A stretch of DNA of 19,946 bases from Chromera velia. Lineage: Eukaryota > Sar > Chromeraceae. The stretch covers positions 83,019 to 102,964 of the forward strand of contig JAHBMJ010005856.1 of assembly GCA_018398765.1 (NCBI GenBank), in the 5' to 3' direction. Positions within the stretch are counted from its first letter, which is position 1; every line of letters starts with the position of its first letter. Positions 1-8,164 of the stretch are shown here, piece by piece. The translations under genes and the position numbers were made by a program. The notes under the pieces were generated by a model that saw only the letters and a list, made by a program, of their open reading frames with translations, was not told the origin of the DNA and did no database searches.

Positions 1-10
1 GGGGAAGGAG
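1..10 (+). CDS. 3' end of an exon cut by the left window edge
   Basis: The window opens with GGGGAAGGAG followed by GTAAGT at 11-16, a textbook donor (AG|GTAAGT) that fits the GTNRG donor rule seen in the gene at the right end of the window. Only ten exon bases are visible, so no product can be named. The next plausible acceptor on this strand is the pyrimidine tract and CTGCAG ending at 782, which would make an intron of 772 bases. Confidence is low because one donor-like hexamer can occur by chance. Confidence 0.25.
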
Positions 11-111
11 GTAAGTGGTTGAGGAAGAGAAGGAGGCGTGGGCGATGCAGGCATGGTTTTCCTTCCGATTGTTTGACAAGGAAATGGTCGGAGAAGAAAC
101 TTCCGAGACAC

Positions 112-150
112 GAAGGAAGGAAGGAAGGAAGGAAGGAAGGAAGGAAGGAC

Positions 151-185
<35 letters not shown>

Positions 186-248
186 AGGAAAAAAGAAAAA
201 AAAAAAGAAAAAGAAAGAAAAAAAGAAAGAAAGAAAGAAAGGAAGGAA
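112..248 (+). repeat. Purine-only AAGG / AAAG microsatellite
   Basis: About 137 bases are almost purely purine. AAGG units (112-148) give way to AAAG units, then A-rich imperfect copies. The open frames across it encode only Lys/Arg/Glu runs and are not genes. It lies in the proposed intron between base 11 and base 782. Such tracts can form triplex (H-DNA) structures. Confidence 0.95.
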
Positions 249-381
249 GCCCGGCCGCGGACGAAGAGAGACTGAAGAGATCCAAGCTTCGGCCTAGCTG
301 TCTTCGAGACGGAAGAGTCCTCGAGGGGGCACAGGGGGTCGTAGAAAAGTGAGAGAGGTGGGAGAATTCAAAAAGCGACTC

Positions 382-431
382 TGTGTGTGTGTGTGTGTGT
401 TGTGTATGTGTGTGTGAGAGAGAGAGAGAAG
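382..431 (+). repeat. TG tract followed by GA tract
   Basis: A dinucleotide TG run (382-416, with interruptions) passes directly into GA repeats (416-431). The flanking 432-660 is also purine-rich (GGGAGAGAGGGAGG-like) without clean periodicity. I see no coding exon in 249-780. Confidence 0.9.
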
Positions 432-782
432 GGACAGAGAGGCAGAGGCACGGACAAAAAGGGAGAGAGGGAGGAAGAGGGCAAAGGATGGGCGGAGGGA
501 GGAGTGAGGGTTAGAAAGGGAGAAAAGAAGGGGCCAGGGAAGGAGCAAGGGGGGAAAGGGGGCAGATGGATACTGCGAGGCAAAACGAGAGAGCGAGGGA
601 GAGACTCGAATTGTTCTGGAGATCCGTCTGTGATAAGAGGAAGGAAGTAATCCGCCGTCTCCACTATGCGAGGGACCTCGAAATTGAAAGCAGAGATTAA
701 TCTTCATCACTTCCACGTTTTAGACCGATTTCTTATTCCTCCTGCAAATTGTTCCTCTCTCTCTCTTACACAACAACTGCAG

Positions 783-984
783 CGCACGTGAGCGAGCATT
801 CTTCATCTGGCAGCAGACTGGGAGAGAGGACCCCGAGGCGAACTACTTCCAGGTAGGTAGACAGGGAGGGAGGGGTACCAATTGCGTGTTCGTAGAGGGA
901 TATGTCGGTGTACCTGCGTACCAGAAATTAGTCGATGGATTTAAGGAGTCTTCAATGACGCGCCGTCTCGTACGAATCCAATGA
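783..984 (+). CDS. Candidate terminal exon of an unidentified host gene
   Basis: A pyrimidine-rich tract (CTCTCTCTCTTACACAACAACTGCAG) ends at 782 and is followed by an open frame with one leading base. The frame runs from Ala784 to a TGA at 982-984 and has no internal Met until near its end, so it must be an exon rather than a stand-alone gene. The peptide begins ARERAFFIWQQTGREDPEAN and includes VEGYVGVPAYQKLVDGFKES. A good donor, CAG|GTAGGT, sits at 853, so the exon may instead end at 852, leaving 23 codons. The RAFxIWxxxGRxDPExNYF pattern faintly recalls the short DUF2934-type motif (RAYxxWxxxGRPxG), but the match is too weak to assign. It would follow the exon ending at base 10; the required phase cannot be checked. 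Confidence 0.35.
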
Positions 985-1129
985 TGGATTGGTGCATTAT
1001 GGCATAATTCAGGATGACGCTCCTTTGGCCAGATGGGCCGTGCTCGCATTCAATTGTGTATGTGTGTATGTGTGTATGTAGTGCAGTGATACTAAAAGTG
1101 CGGTCGGTCAATATTTTGTTTCATGAGGG

Positions 1130-1387
1130 ATGGCTGATTCAAACAGGAGATTCAGGTTCTTTGTAGTTTTTCTCTCTTCGTTGCATGAACGTCGAGCCAA
1201 TCTTGAGTTCTTCGAAATGAGTGTATGCGACGAATCGGTCATGCGCGTGAGTGCCCAAATGGAAGGAGTGCGCGTTGATTCGTCTATCCACATAGTCATT
1301 CTGCAAGAAATCGTTGCATTCCATCAACAGAACGAACGAATTAATGAAGGAACGAACTACCAAACGAATGAAGCAATGGATGAATGA
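1130..1387 (+). CDS. Hypothetical 85-residue open frame, doubtful
   Basis: An ATG frame starts at 1130 and ends with TGA at 1385-1387. The composition of the first 60 residues is balanced (for example FVVFLSSLHERRANLEFFEM and SSIHIVILQEIVAFHQ). The last 20 residues are encoded by the start of a degenerate GAAT tetranucleotide array, so the C-terminus is repeat-derived. No domain is recognised. The opposite strand is also open over most of the interval, so this could equally be noncoding DNA. Confidence 0.15.
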   Translation: MADSNRRFRFFVVFLSSLHERRANLEFFEMSVCDESVMRVSAQMEGVRVDSSIHIVILQEIVAFHQQNERINEGTNYQTNEAMDE

Positions 1388-1700
1388 ATGAGTGAATGAG
1401 TGGACGGACGGACGAATAAAAAAATGAGCTTGAATGAATGAGCCAACGACCAAATGAATGAGGAAATGGATTGATGAATGAATGAAGAAACAAACAATTG
1501 ATTGAATGAAACAATGGCCTGATGAACAAACAAGAGACAACTGACTGACTGACTGACTGACTGACTGACTGACTGAATGACTGACTGACTGACTGACTGA
1601 CTGACTGACTGACTGACTGACTGACTGACTGAATGAATGAATGAATGAATGAATGAATGGATGAATGAATGAATGAATGAATGAATGAATGAATGAATGA
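1340..1700 (+). repeat. Compound GAAT / GACT tetranucleotide array
   Basis: Degenerate GAAT units at 1340-1540 pass into near-perfect GACT units (1541-1632) broken by a single GAAT unit, then near-perfect ATGA units to 1700. A GACT block inside a GAAT array suggests one point mutation that was then amplified by slippage. Minus-strand frames here read as Ser/Gln/Val or His/Ser/Phe/Ile repeats and are not genes. Confidence 0.95.
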
Positions 1701-1710
1701 TCCGAATAAA

Positions 1711-2153
1711 TGAGTGTATGCAGGCTCTTGGCGAGATCCTCAGAGATGTTCTCAAAGGAAAGGAAGAGGACGTCACCTGAATCTGGAATTCAGAGTTTCT
1801 CAAATCTAGGCGGGGACTGGCGGAGGGAAAGCAAATTCCCCCGTGAAATTGTCTAGTAGAGTGTTCTGGTAAGAAGGAATTTAAAGTTGGCAGGGAAACC
1901 TCGTTATCATCATCATCATACTACGCCATCGTCATCAGCCTATTTCTAGACTTGTAGCGTTTGGCGGCAAGGCACGAGGCAGTTTTGTTCTTATAACAGC
2001 GTTAAATTCAATCAAATGGCAGGGAGCTAGCAAGGAAACCTTACTTGCTTTTTTATTGTTTTTTGTGGAATTGGTGTGTAAATAGTATACAGATGAGTAT
2101 ACAGATAGCATAGCATAGTATAGCATTACATAGCATTGATATTCCGGGTTTTG

Positions 2154-2192
<39 letters not shown>

Positions 2193-2307
2193 GGCCAATA
2201 TGGGGGGATAAAGCTGTCTGCTAACTTGTTCTCTCAATTCTGGGCCCATATGTTTGAGGAAGACGGACTTCCCTTAGTCTTCCCCCTGCCCTTACTGGCC
2301 CGGTATC
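1711..2307. other. Intergenic stretch without a supported gene
   Basis: I see no exon or element domain here. It contains a small ATC-rich patch (1907-1940), a run of TATAGCATAGCA-like units (2090-2135) and an uninterrupted TA tract at 2157-2189. The open frames spanning the TA tract only reflect Ile/Tyr repeats. Confidence 0.6.
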
Positions 2308-2352
2308 GTAATAAGACAGTCAGCACAGGGAAGGATCGAAAGAGGTAGAGTG
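2308..2352. repeat. 45-bp interspersed repeat, copy 1
   Basis: This 45-bp stretch recurs in the same orientation at 4389-4433 with only two mismatches; its core is GGATCGAAAGAGGTAGAGTG. It directly abuts the 3' end of the minus-strand LINE copy 1, after which GATTAGT-type short repeats begin. It may be the last part of that LINE family's 3' end or the tail of a SINE. Confidence 0.8.
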
Positions 2353-2521
2353 ATTAGTGATTAGTGGTGCCCTAGAGCACTGTCACCGTTTTGTCTTATA
2401 GAGGTCGCCCCCACAAACGGCAGGGGGGGGTACCTCATCGCTGAGGCTCAAACCACACCCCGTGGCCCGCCTGGTTTCCTAGGCCGCTAACAAACAACAA
2501 TCTGTCTGCGCTTTGCATGCT

Positions 2522-3970
2522 TTAGTCTATGGGCTGCTCAGAAGGGACTGCTCCAAAAATCGATCTAATGACACAGGACGAAAGGACACTTTGGCTTTGT
2601 GCATGCCCTCTCTCCATTCTTCTCTCAGCGATTTCTCCTTCTCCCTCCCTCAGCTGTTTTCCTGCTTCTATTGTTTCCAGGATGGTCTTGTATTCTTCTT
2701 TTCTTCTTTCCGTTCCTCCCTTTCTTTTTGTGATCACTCCGTATCTCTGTGCTAGCACTGTTTCATCTAACGAGCTTCCAGGTGCATACCTTCCTGGGCT
2801 TTCCTTGAACACTCTTTTTCTGAACGCCACCCTCCCCAGAAACTCATCCACCGCACTATGCCCTTCGTTCAATAAGAATTTGAACAGAGCCTCAGTGTGC
2901 AGTCTTCCTTTTTGTCCTTCTCTTTTCTCTCTGCAAACTTCTCTTACCCTCTTTTCTCTTCCCTCGTTCCAGTCTGCTCCTAATGTTCTATACATGTGCG
3001 CTTTTTCTCTATCATAAATCGGATACTCAGTCAGCATATGGATCTCGTCCTCCAACACCTTTGTTTCCATCCATCCTTTGTAAAAAGGGCAGAGTCTCTC
3101 CTCCAACGGCACTCTCTGCCCTCCTCTTTTTGGCACTTTTCCCTTTGTTCCCGCTAACGTCCTATCTCCTACTCTGCAGGCTGCTCTTCTTCTGTATTTT
3201 CCTCTTGGTGCTACCCTTCTATAACAAAAGGGCACCCGTCCCACTTTTTCTTTCTCTATTTTCATTCCCTCTCTTGGTCTTTCTTCTGACGCCTTTTCAA
3301 ATAAAATGAGCTGCAATCTGTTTCCGTTTGCTTTTGTTTGGTGTATGTGTGCCATATGGACTTTTCTTCCTTTTTCTCTCTCTCTTCTATCTCTCTCTCT
3401 CACTCCCTTCTCAATTCTCCACCTGAAGATTTCTTTCTTCCTCCCTTTTATTTCTTTATCTGTCTTACTTACAATCCATCTTTCTATCCTATCTACTCTT
3501 TTATTCACTGCGTGTGTCCCTATCTCTCCTGGCTGGCCTGCGAGCTTCTCTTTTAAAAAAGGATGAAGGCCTCTCTCTGTAAATAGTGTCTGTGTGTATT
3601 TGAATTCTTCAAGTGCAGAAAGAAGTGAAAGGGATACAACTCTGTTCTTCTTCCCTTCTTCAGTTCATCCTCCACTCCTCCTCTCAAACAATAAATGACA
3701 GCCTGCCTAATCACCTCCTTCTTCTTTTCTTTTAATGCCTTTCTTGCCCATCTGATCGTCCTCTCTACTACTTCAATATCAATTGAAAACATCCCCCCCT
3801 CCATCAATGTAGTGTCTGCGCTTTCTGTCTTCCTTAGCCCTAAGACCCACCTCATAAAGCGTCTTTGTTTTTCGTTGAATTCTGCACAGGCCCTGTCTGT
3901 GCATGGGTGTATCTCGCATCCATACATCCACACTGCCAGAGTGAAGGCGTTTATGCCAGAGTGAAGGCGG
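2522..3970 (-). pseudogene. LINE ORF2 C-terminal remnant (thumb, CCHC-like region)
   Basis: Two minus-strand frames cover one protein. The upstream piece (about 3951-3553) reads YGCEIHPCTD, then EFNEKQRRFMRWVLGLRKT and a region equivalent to the RT thumb of LINEs (YGxE, QxRFMR, LGL). It stops in a T6A4 homopolymer near 3550 and the frame resumes one step over, so this is a slippage frameshift. The second piece (to 2522) carries RVGDRTLAG, then a CCHC-like motif, LCPFYKG ... DEIHMLTEYPIYDREK, in which expected Cys positions are Phe/Tyr. A long basic C-terminal tail follows. At the 5' edge an imperfect 20-bp tandem duplication (3934-3969) shifts the frame again. No palm-domain catalytic motif is present, so the copy is inactive. 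Confidence 0.75.
3934..3969. repeat. 20-bp-period tandem duplication
   Basis: A 16-bp identical unit (TGCCAGAGTGAAGGCG) occurs at 3934-3949 and again at 3954-3969. A third, looser GTGAAGG copy lies near 3987. The duplication interrupts the reading frame at the 5' edge of LINE copy 1. Confidence 0.9.
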
Positions 3971-4359
3971 TTAGCAGATCACCAAAGTGAAGGTGGTCTG
4001 CAAATGTCCAGGGAAGGATAAAGCTACTGCGTGGTTGTGGAAGTGGTTGGTGGGTGCATGTGGGCGTTCTGTAGGTGTGGTATTACTTGTACAGACAGGC
4101 CGTCAGTGCATAACGACGAGTCTGTTACTGCCAAAGAAAGAGAGGCAGGAAGCTCCAAGAGAAGTGGAGTAGAGGAGGTTTGAGATGTGATCGTGGTTGA
4201 TGGCTTCGAGTGGAGAGGCACCACTATAAAGAACACAGACGTACATTCCTCGAGAACGAAAATATCTGTGGAAAGAAGAGAAGGTCAGACGATGGTGTCC
4301 GAAGACAGAGAAACGACCCTCGGTCTTCCAGAAGTTTGTGAGAAGTGAAAAAAGGCTAC

Positions 4360-4387
4360 CCCGGTTTGATCCCGGGAGCCGGCACCA
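4360..4387 (+). other. tRNA T-arm and 3'-end-like sequence (possible SINE part)
   Basis: CCCGG TTTGATC CCGGG forms a five-base-pair stem with a seven-base loop like a tRNA T-arm. The stretch 4363-4373 (GGTTTGATCCC) differs from the B-box consensus GGTTCGANNCC by one base. It is followed by AGCCGGC and ACCA, like an acceptor strand, discriminator and CCA end. I could not find the matching 5' acceptor strand, D-arm or anticodon arm upstream, so it is not an intact tRNA gene. A tRNA-derived SINE or retrocopied tRNA fragment is the most natural reading. Confidence 0.45.
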
Positions 4388-4388
4388 T

Positions 4389-4433
4389 GTAATAATACAG
4401 TCAGCACAGGCAAGGATCGAAAGAGGTAGAGTG
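4389..4433. repeat. 45-bp interspersed repeat, copy 2
   Basis: Direct copy of 2308-2352 with two mismatches. It starts two bases after the T-arm-like CCA. Weak similarity to copy 1 continues upstream (GCCGG...GTAATAA against GCCCGG...GTAATAA), suggesting both belong to a longer, older repeat. Confidence 0.8.
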
Positions 4434-4776
4434 CTGACTGCCTATTACTCAAAAAGAAAGAGAGTCGAGTGGAGTAGAAAGATGGATGGAGATGTAGGTA
4501 GACGGTATAAGGGAATGTACCGTGAAGATCAGTGGGAGAGCTATAAATCTACCTAGAGAACTTGGGGATATCCCCACGAAGAAATCTCGTGCAGAGACTT
4601 AGAGAGAGATCTCGTACAGAGAAGTTTGTTCGACAAGGGTTCTTTACTAGAACCTTGTATTGATTGTTTGTAATGCTTTGATTGCTTACATACATAAGAT
4701 TGCATACATTTGTGCTGCATGGATTTACTGCGGATCAATACACTGCAGTGTCGAGTGCCCTGGCATGCCTGATTGA

Positions 4777-7122
4777 TTGGCTTGCATGGGCGCAGTGCGT
4801 ACGTACAGAGGCCGCGGCTTGATGCTTGGGCCTTTCTATGGTCGTGAGTGCAGTGGTTGCATAGGTGACACTTTACGGGTGTTCCCCCCTCCTTCTTCCC
4901 CCGCTTTCTCTCTGCACATGATAGAGGAAACGCTGAAAAGAATCGACATGAATAAGGCTACAGCTGTCGGTCTTAATAGAATCGTACCCGAACATCTCGC
5001 TCTTTGCTTCAAACACTCAACCCTTTCTTGCTTTCTCCTTTTTGTCTTCTTTCATTTATTTCACTATTTTTCCTTTTGGCCATGTAGATGGAATGTTTTG
5101 AGGATTGCTCCTGTACCAAAGGGCTCCCCTTCCCTTGACTGTAATGAATGGAGGCCCATTCATATTGTTAGTCTCCTAGGTAAAATTTTTGCTCTCTTTA
5201 TGTATCCTTATGGACGTTCGCCTTCGTAAAGAGACGAAGATTAATGAGAGACAGTTAAGCTTCAGGAGGAGCGTAGAAATACAAGAAGCGTTCGCGTCCC
5301 TTTCTTCTCTTATTTTTCAGTCTAAATATAAAAAGAAGCCCCTCATTATAGCGTTTGTTAACTTTTCCAAAGCTTTTGATACAATGCCCAGAGTGAAAAT
5401 GTTAGAAAGACTTAAAGACGAAGGGGTCAGTCAGATAGACATCCACAATGTCATGATTCATTCTATATATTCTAATATCACAGCAAAGGTTAATAGGGGA
5501 GACAAGTGCCTGTCGGAGGGAGCGGGTGTGAAGCAGGGTGATCCTCTTTCTCCTCTTCTTTTTCTTTTGTTTATAAACAATTTGTACAAAGCTTTCAGCT
5601 CTGAGAACCAACAGCTGAATAGTAATGAAGGGAGGAGTGCTTTGGGACCTGTCAAGCTTTCCAATACTCTAATAGAGAGTATTGGTTATGCTGATGATCT
5701 TATGTTGTTTGTCCACAGCGCTACAAACTTGTAGGAGAGACTTCGGCACCTTGGGGTATACTGCAATGAGCACAGTCTCACAGTAAACTTAAAAAAAATA
5801 AAGGTCCTTCGTCTTTCTTCCCCTGATCCTCTCATTGAACCCGCTTCCCCTTTTGTTTTAATGGAAGGCTGGTTGAGCGTATTGATAAATACAAATACCC
5901 GCAAATACCTCGGTAACTGGATTTTTGAGGGGGGAGATCTATCTAAAACTGTGAAAGCCAGAATCGAGTCGGTAGAAAGCGCTCTGAAGGGTGTATGTGG
6001 AACTCTTTCTTCAATTAATTGGTTTTGTTTTTCTTTTTTCTTAAATTCAACTGCTTAAAGCTCTCTAGGTGCCCGTTGCAATGTTTGGTCTTAAAGCCCT
6101 CCCTCTCAAGCAGTCAGATGTCTAATGTCTCGATACATTGCAACTCCGTTTTGTTTACTGGTCATTTGGTTTATCTCATAACTCCTTTATTTCTCCCTCT
6201 CTTCACTCAGAGTCTTTTGGTTTAGAACTTTTTGGTTATCTGCTTGCGAAACAAGTAGCCTAGCAAGTAGCCAGCTTCTTTCAATCACTTAAATCTATAG
6301 AACATGCATTGCTTATGGCTGTATGGGAGGCCTGCATCGCTGGTTCTTGTGCTCCCTTAAAGTTTGTCTCCTCCACCAAGCGTCTGGCTATGCCTCTTAA
6401 CAATTCTCTCCTGGCAGACATAGATGAGCCACGCCAAGAAAAACCAAAAAAGAAAGGAAAATTCAAATGGAAAGAGACGTGTCGCAAGATCAAAACGAAT
6501 CAAAAGCTTGGTGAATGGGCTAGAAGATAGCCTAAGGAAGGCAGCAGAAATAGAGACAGAAGCTTCCATCCCCTTGCTGCCCTTAGTGATTTTCAAAGAG
6601 AGAACCCTTCCAGACAGAGGCTCTCCATGCTCCTTCTTGCAGAAAGAAAATGGCAGTCATATCCGTCAGTCACAGGTAACGATCTACCTAGCGATCTATA
6701 CATAGTATGCACACTGTCCCCTTCTCTCCTCAAATCTTCTACAAACATCCGCCCTCTTCTGAAAGCGATTGATGACGGGTGGGTATGCACAGCGGGGGGA
6801 GCTAGAGAAGACCTGCTTGGCTTGCTCTGGCAAAAAAGCTTGTGATGAGATCCACCTGCTCACGGAATATGTGAACACAGAGAGGGAGAGATGAAAGCTT
6901 GACGAAATTAGCAGCAGGATAAAGGAACGCGCGCCTAGTATTCAAAAACGGGTGGAAATTGAGCAATGGATGGCTGCTTCAGCTGGTAGGGGAGTGGGGG
7001 AAAGCGAAAAGAAACAGTGGTTACTTTAAGTCCGAGAGATGATCGCTCTTACATCCGCATTCCAGCCTCTGACGGGTATGAGCACGGTAGAGGTCTTGGA
7101 GTATCTAACCAAATTAGCGTGA
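4777..7122 (+). pseudogene. LINE reverse transcriptase ORF2 relic, copy 2
   Basis: Blocks in order: IEETLKRIDMNKATAVGLNR, WNVLRIAPVPK and CNEWRPIHIV (fingers); FVNFSKAFDTMPR (motif A); GAGVKQGDPLSPLLF (motif B); GYADDLMLF (motif C); TVNLKKIKVLRL and RKYLG (thumb); MFGLKALPL and LDTLQLRF; IHLLTEY (CCHC-like region). Motif A has Asn where the first catalytic Asp belongs, so this copy could not polymerise even if the frame were open. The frame shifts near 5200 at a 10-base insertion. In-frame stops include TAG 5732-5734, TAA 6123-6125, TAG 6261-6263 (inside a 12-bp duplication), TAG 6528-6530 and TGA 6892-6894. The final stop is probably TGA 7120-7122, after VEVLEYLTKLA, which matches the tail of copy 1. 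Confidence 0.85.
6252..6272. repeat. 12-bp tandem duplication creating a stop codon
   Basis: CAAGTAGCC occurs at 6252-6260 and 6264-6272, a 12-base period. The frame reads QVA, stop (TAG 6261-6263), QVA, and then the downstream SFFQSLKSIEHALL block. The duplication keeps frame but introduces the stop. Confidence 0.9.
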
Positions 7123-7257
7123 ATCAGATTTCGTGTTGTCGTGTGTGAATAGGTCAATGCGCTAGGTTAATAAACCAACATTGCATGTCATACCCGGTCA
7201 TACCCCGTAGTTGGCCAAAGCCTAAGTGGACCAGGTGGCTCACTGGCTTTAACCGCC

Positions 7258-7275
7258 TCAATTCAATTCAATTCA

Positions 7276-7314
<39 letters not shown>
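7258..7314 (+). repeat. LINE copy 2 tail (CAATT units) and TA tract
   Basis: Four CAATT-type units at 7258-7277 end LINE copy 2 and adjoin an uninterrupted TA/AT tract at 7279-7314. Short tandem repeats at 3' ends are common in several LINE clades that lack poly(A). Confidence 0.85.
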
Positions 7315-7318
<4 letters not shown>

Positions 7319-8164
7319 ATATACACATATATATTATAAACAGTTGCCCTCTGATACATTTTTCTTTTCCTCTTCTCTCTTTCCGCAGCCACCTTTTGAA
7401 TCTGGTCCTGTAATGGTCCTATAAAGTGGAATACTGATCGATTTCAAGTTTTGCGCTAAAATTGCTTGAATTTATGCTAGAATTTGCGTCCCTAAAGAAT
7501 ATTCTATCATAATCCTGAATATGGAATATTCTTTGAATTACTTTAAATATATGTGATGGTGATGTATGAAGTTAAAGCCGGTAAGCCATATAGGCTCTGG
7601 CCAACCTAGTATTTCCTGCATAGATTTGATCCCTCGACCTAGGCCCCACTGGGGCATTTGCATGGATCAAAGCCTAGCTAGGACAGAAATGGAAATAGAA
7701 TCAGAGGGTAGCTCTACCCTCAAACAACCAGGATTAAAATCCATCTACATCGGAACAGACTTACAGTGGCAGAGGAAACGACCGAGAAGGAAGATAAAGC
7801 TAGAAAGGGAGAAAGAAAAAGAAAAGCAAAAGAACGCGTCAATGTGAGACTAAGAAATGGTAAGGAGTGCAGTCTATAGGGTAGGAACCCTACGGAACAC
7901 TTCCCTGGATACCAACTTCTGAGGAAGGGCTCGGCTGCTGAGCACAGTGGACAGTGAGCAGCGAAAAAGGAATACACAGTGTCACAAGATCAAACGAGAA
8001 TCAGACAAGACGCAGACATAGTGACTTCGCTTCCCTAGGGCTGACTAGACTGACTGGAATAGAGTTGCTTCTCCGGGTCCGTCGTACTCTGTTCAAAAGA
8101 AAAAGAGTTGTGTAGGAGAGAGCACAAGCCCAGAGAGTATAAGAAGAGTTGTTAAAAGACCTGC
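7315..8164. other. Stretch between LINE copies 2 and 3
   Basis: I find no recognisable domain. AT-rich DNA (7430-7560) contains repeated GAATATTC-like units. A 93-codon open frame at 7566-7847 ends in a Lys/Glu-rich run and has no recognisable content. A GATTTGATCCC sequence at 7626-7636 again resembles a B box. The last part may be the endonuclease-RT linker of copy 3, but I cannot align it. Confidence 0.45.

Larger units (their letters stand above)
2353..3970 (-). mobile_element. Non-LTR retrotransposon (LINE) copy 1, 3' portion
   Basis: The element is read on the minus strand from about 3970 down to 2353. It holds the thumb and C-terminal part of an ORF2-type protein, a stop at 2522-2524, about 170 bases of 3' UTR, and a terminal ACTAATC-type short tandem repeat (2350-2370). 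No reverse transcriptase palm or endonuclease is present, so it is 5' truncated, as expected from incomplete target-primed reverse transcription. The left border adjoins the 45-bp repeat; no target-site duplication was identified. Confidence 0.75.
3971..4776. other. Stretch between LINE copies 1 and 2
   Basis: I find no exon or recognisable retroelement domain here. It includes a tRNA T-arm-like sequence (4360-4387) and the second 45-bp repeat (4389-4433), listed separately. It may contain the unrecognisable 5' part of LINE copy 2 or a short SINE. Confidence 0.5.
4777..7277 (+). mobile_element. Non-LTR retrotransposon (LINE) copy 2
   Basis: A plus-strand relic spans from just before the reverse transcriptase domain, through thumb and C-terminal region, to a 3' UTR ending in CAATT-type short repeats (7258-7277). 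The endonuclease and the true 5' end are not recognisable. Copy 3 lies downstream in the same orientation and shares several protein blocks with it. The 3' UTR (7220-7246) shares a short motif with that of copy 1. Confidence 0.8.

Noticed and set aside
843-1049. Minus-strand 68-residue frame
   Set aside because: It is antisense to the plus-strand exon candidate, which has a better acceptor, and has no recognisable content.
1357-1803. Minus-strand 148-residue frame with repeated SVSQ and SFIH units
   Set aside because: It is a translation of the tetranucleotide array.
2529-3566. Several plus-strand frames rich in Ser, Leu, Phe and Pro
   Set aside because: They are antisense shadows of the minus-strand LINE copy 1 protein.
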